A stretch of DNA of 7,124 bases from an uncultured Collinsella sp. (GTDB taxonomy: Bacteria; Actinomycetota; Coriobacteriia; Coriobacteriales; Coriobacteriaceae), in NCBI GenBank assembly GCA_959599615.1, contig CAUGKA010000106.1:1-7124 (forward strand), read 5' to 3'. Position 1 is the stretch's first letter. Each line of letters opens with the position of its first letter. A program made the position numbers and the translations under genes. The notes beneath the pieces were generated by a model, which saw only the letters and a program-made list of their open reading frames with translations, ran no database searches and had not been told where the DNA came from. Below, piece after piece: positions 5,135-7,124 of this stretch.

Positions 5135-7124
5135 ATGTCTTCCCAGATGACGGTTATTATCGCCGGTATCGTGCTGGTTGTGGCCATCGTGGTCGCGCTG
5201 GTCATCATGCGTCGCGGCGATTCCCGTTTTACCTACGATACGCAGCATGGAACGGCCCCGCGCGCCACCGAGGGCGAGGGCAATACCGCGGCGACCGCCT
5301 TTAAGGGCCGCTTCTCCATCCTCACCACGGGTGTGGGCGCGATGTTCGCGGCGCTTGCCGTCAAGCTGTGGGGCATGCAGATGGTCTCGTCGGACTATTA
5401 CGAAAAGCAGGCTAATAGCAATCAGACGCGCACCGTTACCACACCCGCTGTGCGCGGCCGCATCCTCGACCGCAATGGCGTGGCACTTGTCCAGAACCGT
5501 CCCTCACTTGCTGTCGTGGCCTACCGCGACCTTGCCGAGGATGAGGTTCTGGTTCGCCATCTTGCCAACGTGCTCGGTATGCCCTACGTGGCGGTTCTGC
5601 GCAATATCCAGGACAATTCCGAGGGCGCCCAGAGCCTGCATACCATCGCGACGGACGTCCGTCGTTCCACGGTTGCCTATATCAAGGAGCACGCAGGCGA
5701 GTTCCCGGGCGTCAAGATTGCCGAGCGTACCGAGCGCCAGTACCCGTACGGCGAGACGGCCTGTCACATTTTGGGCTATACCGGCACCATTACCTCCGAG
5801 CAGCTCGAGGCCCAGAATAAGAAAACCTCTGGCGATGATGATGCTTCTGCTGGCAAGATTACGTACCAGTCGGGCGATATCGTGGGCCAGGCGGGTGTTG
5901 AGAGCTACTACGAAAACCTGCTGCAGGGTATTCGTGGCGAGCAGACCGTCAAGGTCGATGCCTCGGGCAATGTGACCGGTCAGGCCGGCGCCGTGCCCGC
6001 CAAGGCCGGCTCCGACATTAAGCTCACGCTCGACCTTAAGATCCAACAGGCCTGTGAGACGGCGCTGGCGAGCGCCATCGAGCTTGCCAAGACCACTGGC
6101 TACAGCAATGCCGGCAACGGCGCTGTGGTGTGCCTCGATCCCAACAATGGTGAGATCCTGGGCATGGCGAGCGAGCCCAAGTTCGATCCGTCCGTCTTTA
6201 TCGGCGGCGTCTCAAATGACGTGTGGACCGAGCTCAATGATGACAAGGGTTCGCACCCGCTGCTCAACCGCGCCATTAGCGGACAGTACATGTCGGCCTC
6301 GACCATCAAGCCGCTCTCGGCACTGGCCGGTCTTGAGTTTGGAACCTACACTTCAACGCAGACAACCAACTGCACGGGCTATTGGACGGGCTTGGGCAAG
6401 GCTTGGGGCAAGCGCTGCTGGCTGACGTCTGGCCACGGCACCATGACGCTGCAGTCGGGTATAGCCAACTCGTGCGACCCCGTCTTCTACGACATGGGCA
6501 AGGCGTTCTTTTATGACGAGCAACATTCCGAGGGGCTGCAGGAGGTCTTTCGTCGCTGGGGCCTAGGCAAGACCTGCGGTATCGATCTGCCGAGTGAGGG
6601 CGCGGGCCGTATTCCCGATGCCGAGTGGAAAGAGTCGTACTTTACCGACGCCTCTGCCGAAGACCGCAAGTGGAATGCCGGCGATATGACCAACATCGCC
6701 ATCGGCCAGGGCGACATTTTGGTGACGCCTCTGCAGATGGCATGCGCCTACATGGGCCTTGCCAACGGCGGTAAGCAGTACGTGCCTCACGTGTTTTTGT
6801 CTGCCGTGTCGCGCGATGGCGACGGCGATGCCTATAAGTACAACGGCAAGGGCAAGAAGAAGCGCCTGGAGGCCAAGATCAACAGCGATTCGGATTTGGC
6901 TCTTGTTCGCAACGGCATGCACGACGTGATTTACACGGCATCGACGTCCTTGGCGGCTCACTTTGGCACCCTGACGCCGCAGGTGTACGGCAAGTCGGGC
7001 ACGGGCGAGAAAAGCGGCGAGGACGAATACGCGTGGTTTTGCGCCTATGCGCCGGCCGAGGATCCCAAGTATGTCATCGCTACTGTCCTGGAGCAGGGCG
7101 GCGGTGGCTCAGATCCGCGATGCA
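5135..7124 (+). CDS. mrdA: Penicillin-binding protein 2 (elongation transpeptidase), 3' end outside window
   Basis: This class B PBP cross-links peptidoglycan during side-wall elongation. 663 residues are visible. The pedestal motif RGRILDRNG is at 107-115, and RQYPYG at 201-206 precedes HILGYTG. The transpeptidase domain has the active-site STIK at 389-392 (nucleophile Ser389), the second motif SCD at 446-448 (Asp in place of the more common Asn, as in other PBP2 proteins), GQGD in the middle of the domain, and KSGTG at 620-624. Cysteines flank the region before SCD (TTNCTG and GKRCW), a pattern I recall from other PBP2 proteins. Two hydrophobic segments occur at the N-terminus (5-25 and about 60-84) instead of the usual one. 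ATG 5135 is supported by GGGGAGG (5121-5127) 7 bases upstream. The glycosyltransferase partner RodA is probably encoded nearby but is not in view. The open frame runs off the window and lacks only the C-terminus. Confidence 0.96.
   Translation, partial: MSSQMTVIIAGIVLVVAIVVALVIMRRGDSRFTYDTQHGTAPRATEGEGNTAATAFKGRFSILTTGVGAMFAALAVKLWGMQMVSSDYYEKQANSNQTRTVTTPAVRGRILDRNGVALVQNRPSLAVVAYRDLAEDEVLVRHLANVLGMPYVAVLRNIQDNSEGAQSLHTIATDVRRSTVAYIKEHAGEFPGVKIAERTERQYPYGETACHILGYTGTITSEQLEAQNKKTSGDDDASAGKITYQSGDIVGQAGVESYYENLLQGIRGEQTVKVDASGNVTGQAGAVPAKAGSDIKLTLDLKIQQACETALASAIELAKTTGYSNAGNGAVVCLDPNNGEILGMASEPKFDPSVFIGGVSNDVWTELNDDKGSHPLLNRAISGQYMSASTIKPLSALAGLEFGTYTSTQTTNCTGYWTGLGKAWGKRCWLTSGHGTMTLQSGIANSCDPVFYDMGKAFFYDEQHSEGLQEVFRRWGLGKTCGIDLPSEGAGRIPDAEWKESYFTDASAEDRKWNAGDMTNIAIGQGDILVTPLQMACAYMGLANGGKQYVPHVFLSAVSRDGDGDAYKYNGKGKKKRLEAKINSDSDLALVRNGMHDVIYTASTSLAAHFGTLTPQVYGKSGTGEKSGEDEYAWFCAYAPAEDPKYVIATVLEQGGGGSDPRC

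Noticed and set aside
5504..6046. Minus-strand open frame (180 codons) opposite mrdA
   Set aside because: It lies wholly within the PBP2 pedestal region; the plus-strand motifs are intact and the antisense product is low complexity.
6470..6478. SCD instead of SxN as the second PBP2 motif, considered as a defective active site
   Set aside because: Asp at this position is known in PBP2-type transpeptidases, and the STIK and KSGT motifs are intact, so the enzyme is probably active.
1..7124. A hidden defence system, mobile element, CRISPR array or RNA gene
   Set aside because: All long frames with sensible codon use are accounted for by core genes; the intergenic gaps are at most about 115 bases and hold no direct-repeat array, cloverleaf-like structure or transposase fragment.

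Overview
This 7.1 kb window is a compact, entirely plus-strand stretch of a GC-rich (roughly 60% by eye) bacterial chromosome. Its core is the rod-shape gene set mreB-mreC-mreD-mrdA (PBP2). The GC level, frequent TTG starts with strong purine-rich Shine-Dalgarno (SD) sites, and the look of the proteins suggest an actinobacterial relative of the Coriobacteriia, such as Collinsella. That placement is an inference from style and recall, not a database result.

Layout. Positions 1-398 hold the 3' end of an unrecognised, helix-rich gene. After a 107-base gap with a good sigma70-type promoter (TTGATG, 18 bases, TACAAT) come a cytoplasmic cyclophilin-type peptidyl-prolyl isomerase (506-1048) and, 11 bases later, a membrane protein with an N-terminal TPR array, one transmembrane helix and a small outer domain (1060-2364). 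A 14-bp stem-loop at 2387-2419 separates this pair from the cell-shape operon. That operon runs mreB (2480-3523), mreC (3545-4543), mreD (4555-5121, or from 4549) and mrdA (from 5135, cut by the window edge). Gaps inside it are 21, 11 and 13 bases, so one transcript is likely.

How the genes work together. MreB forms membrane-associated actin-like filaments. MreC and MreD are the membrane partners that link the filaments to the elongation peptidoglycan synthase, whose transpeptidase is PBP2. Its usual glycosyltransferase partner RodA is not in view and may follow downstream. The cyclophilin and the TPR protein are neighbours; no functional link to wall synthesis can be shown from the sequence.

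I see no mobile element, CRISPR array, defence system, tRNA or rRNA. The most notable signals are small. A perfect 12-bp inverted repeat followed by TTTT lies inside the first codons of mreC. PBP2 has an extra N-terminal transmembrane segment. The TPR protein has a TPR-membrane-outer-domain architecture with paired TGxF motifs. Three consecutive genes start with TTG.
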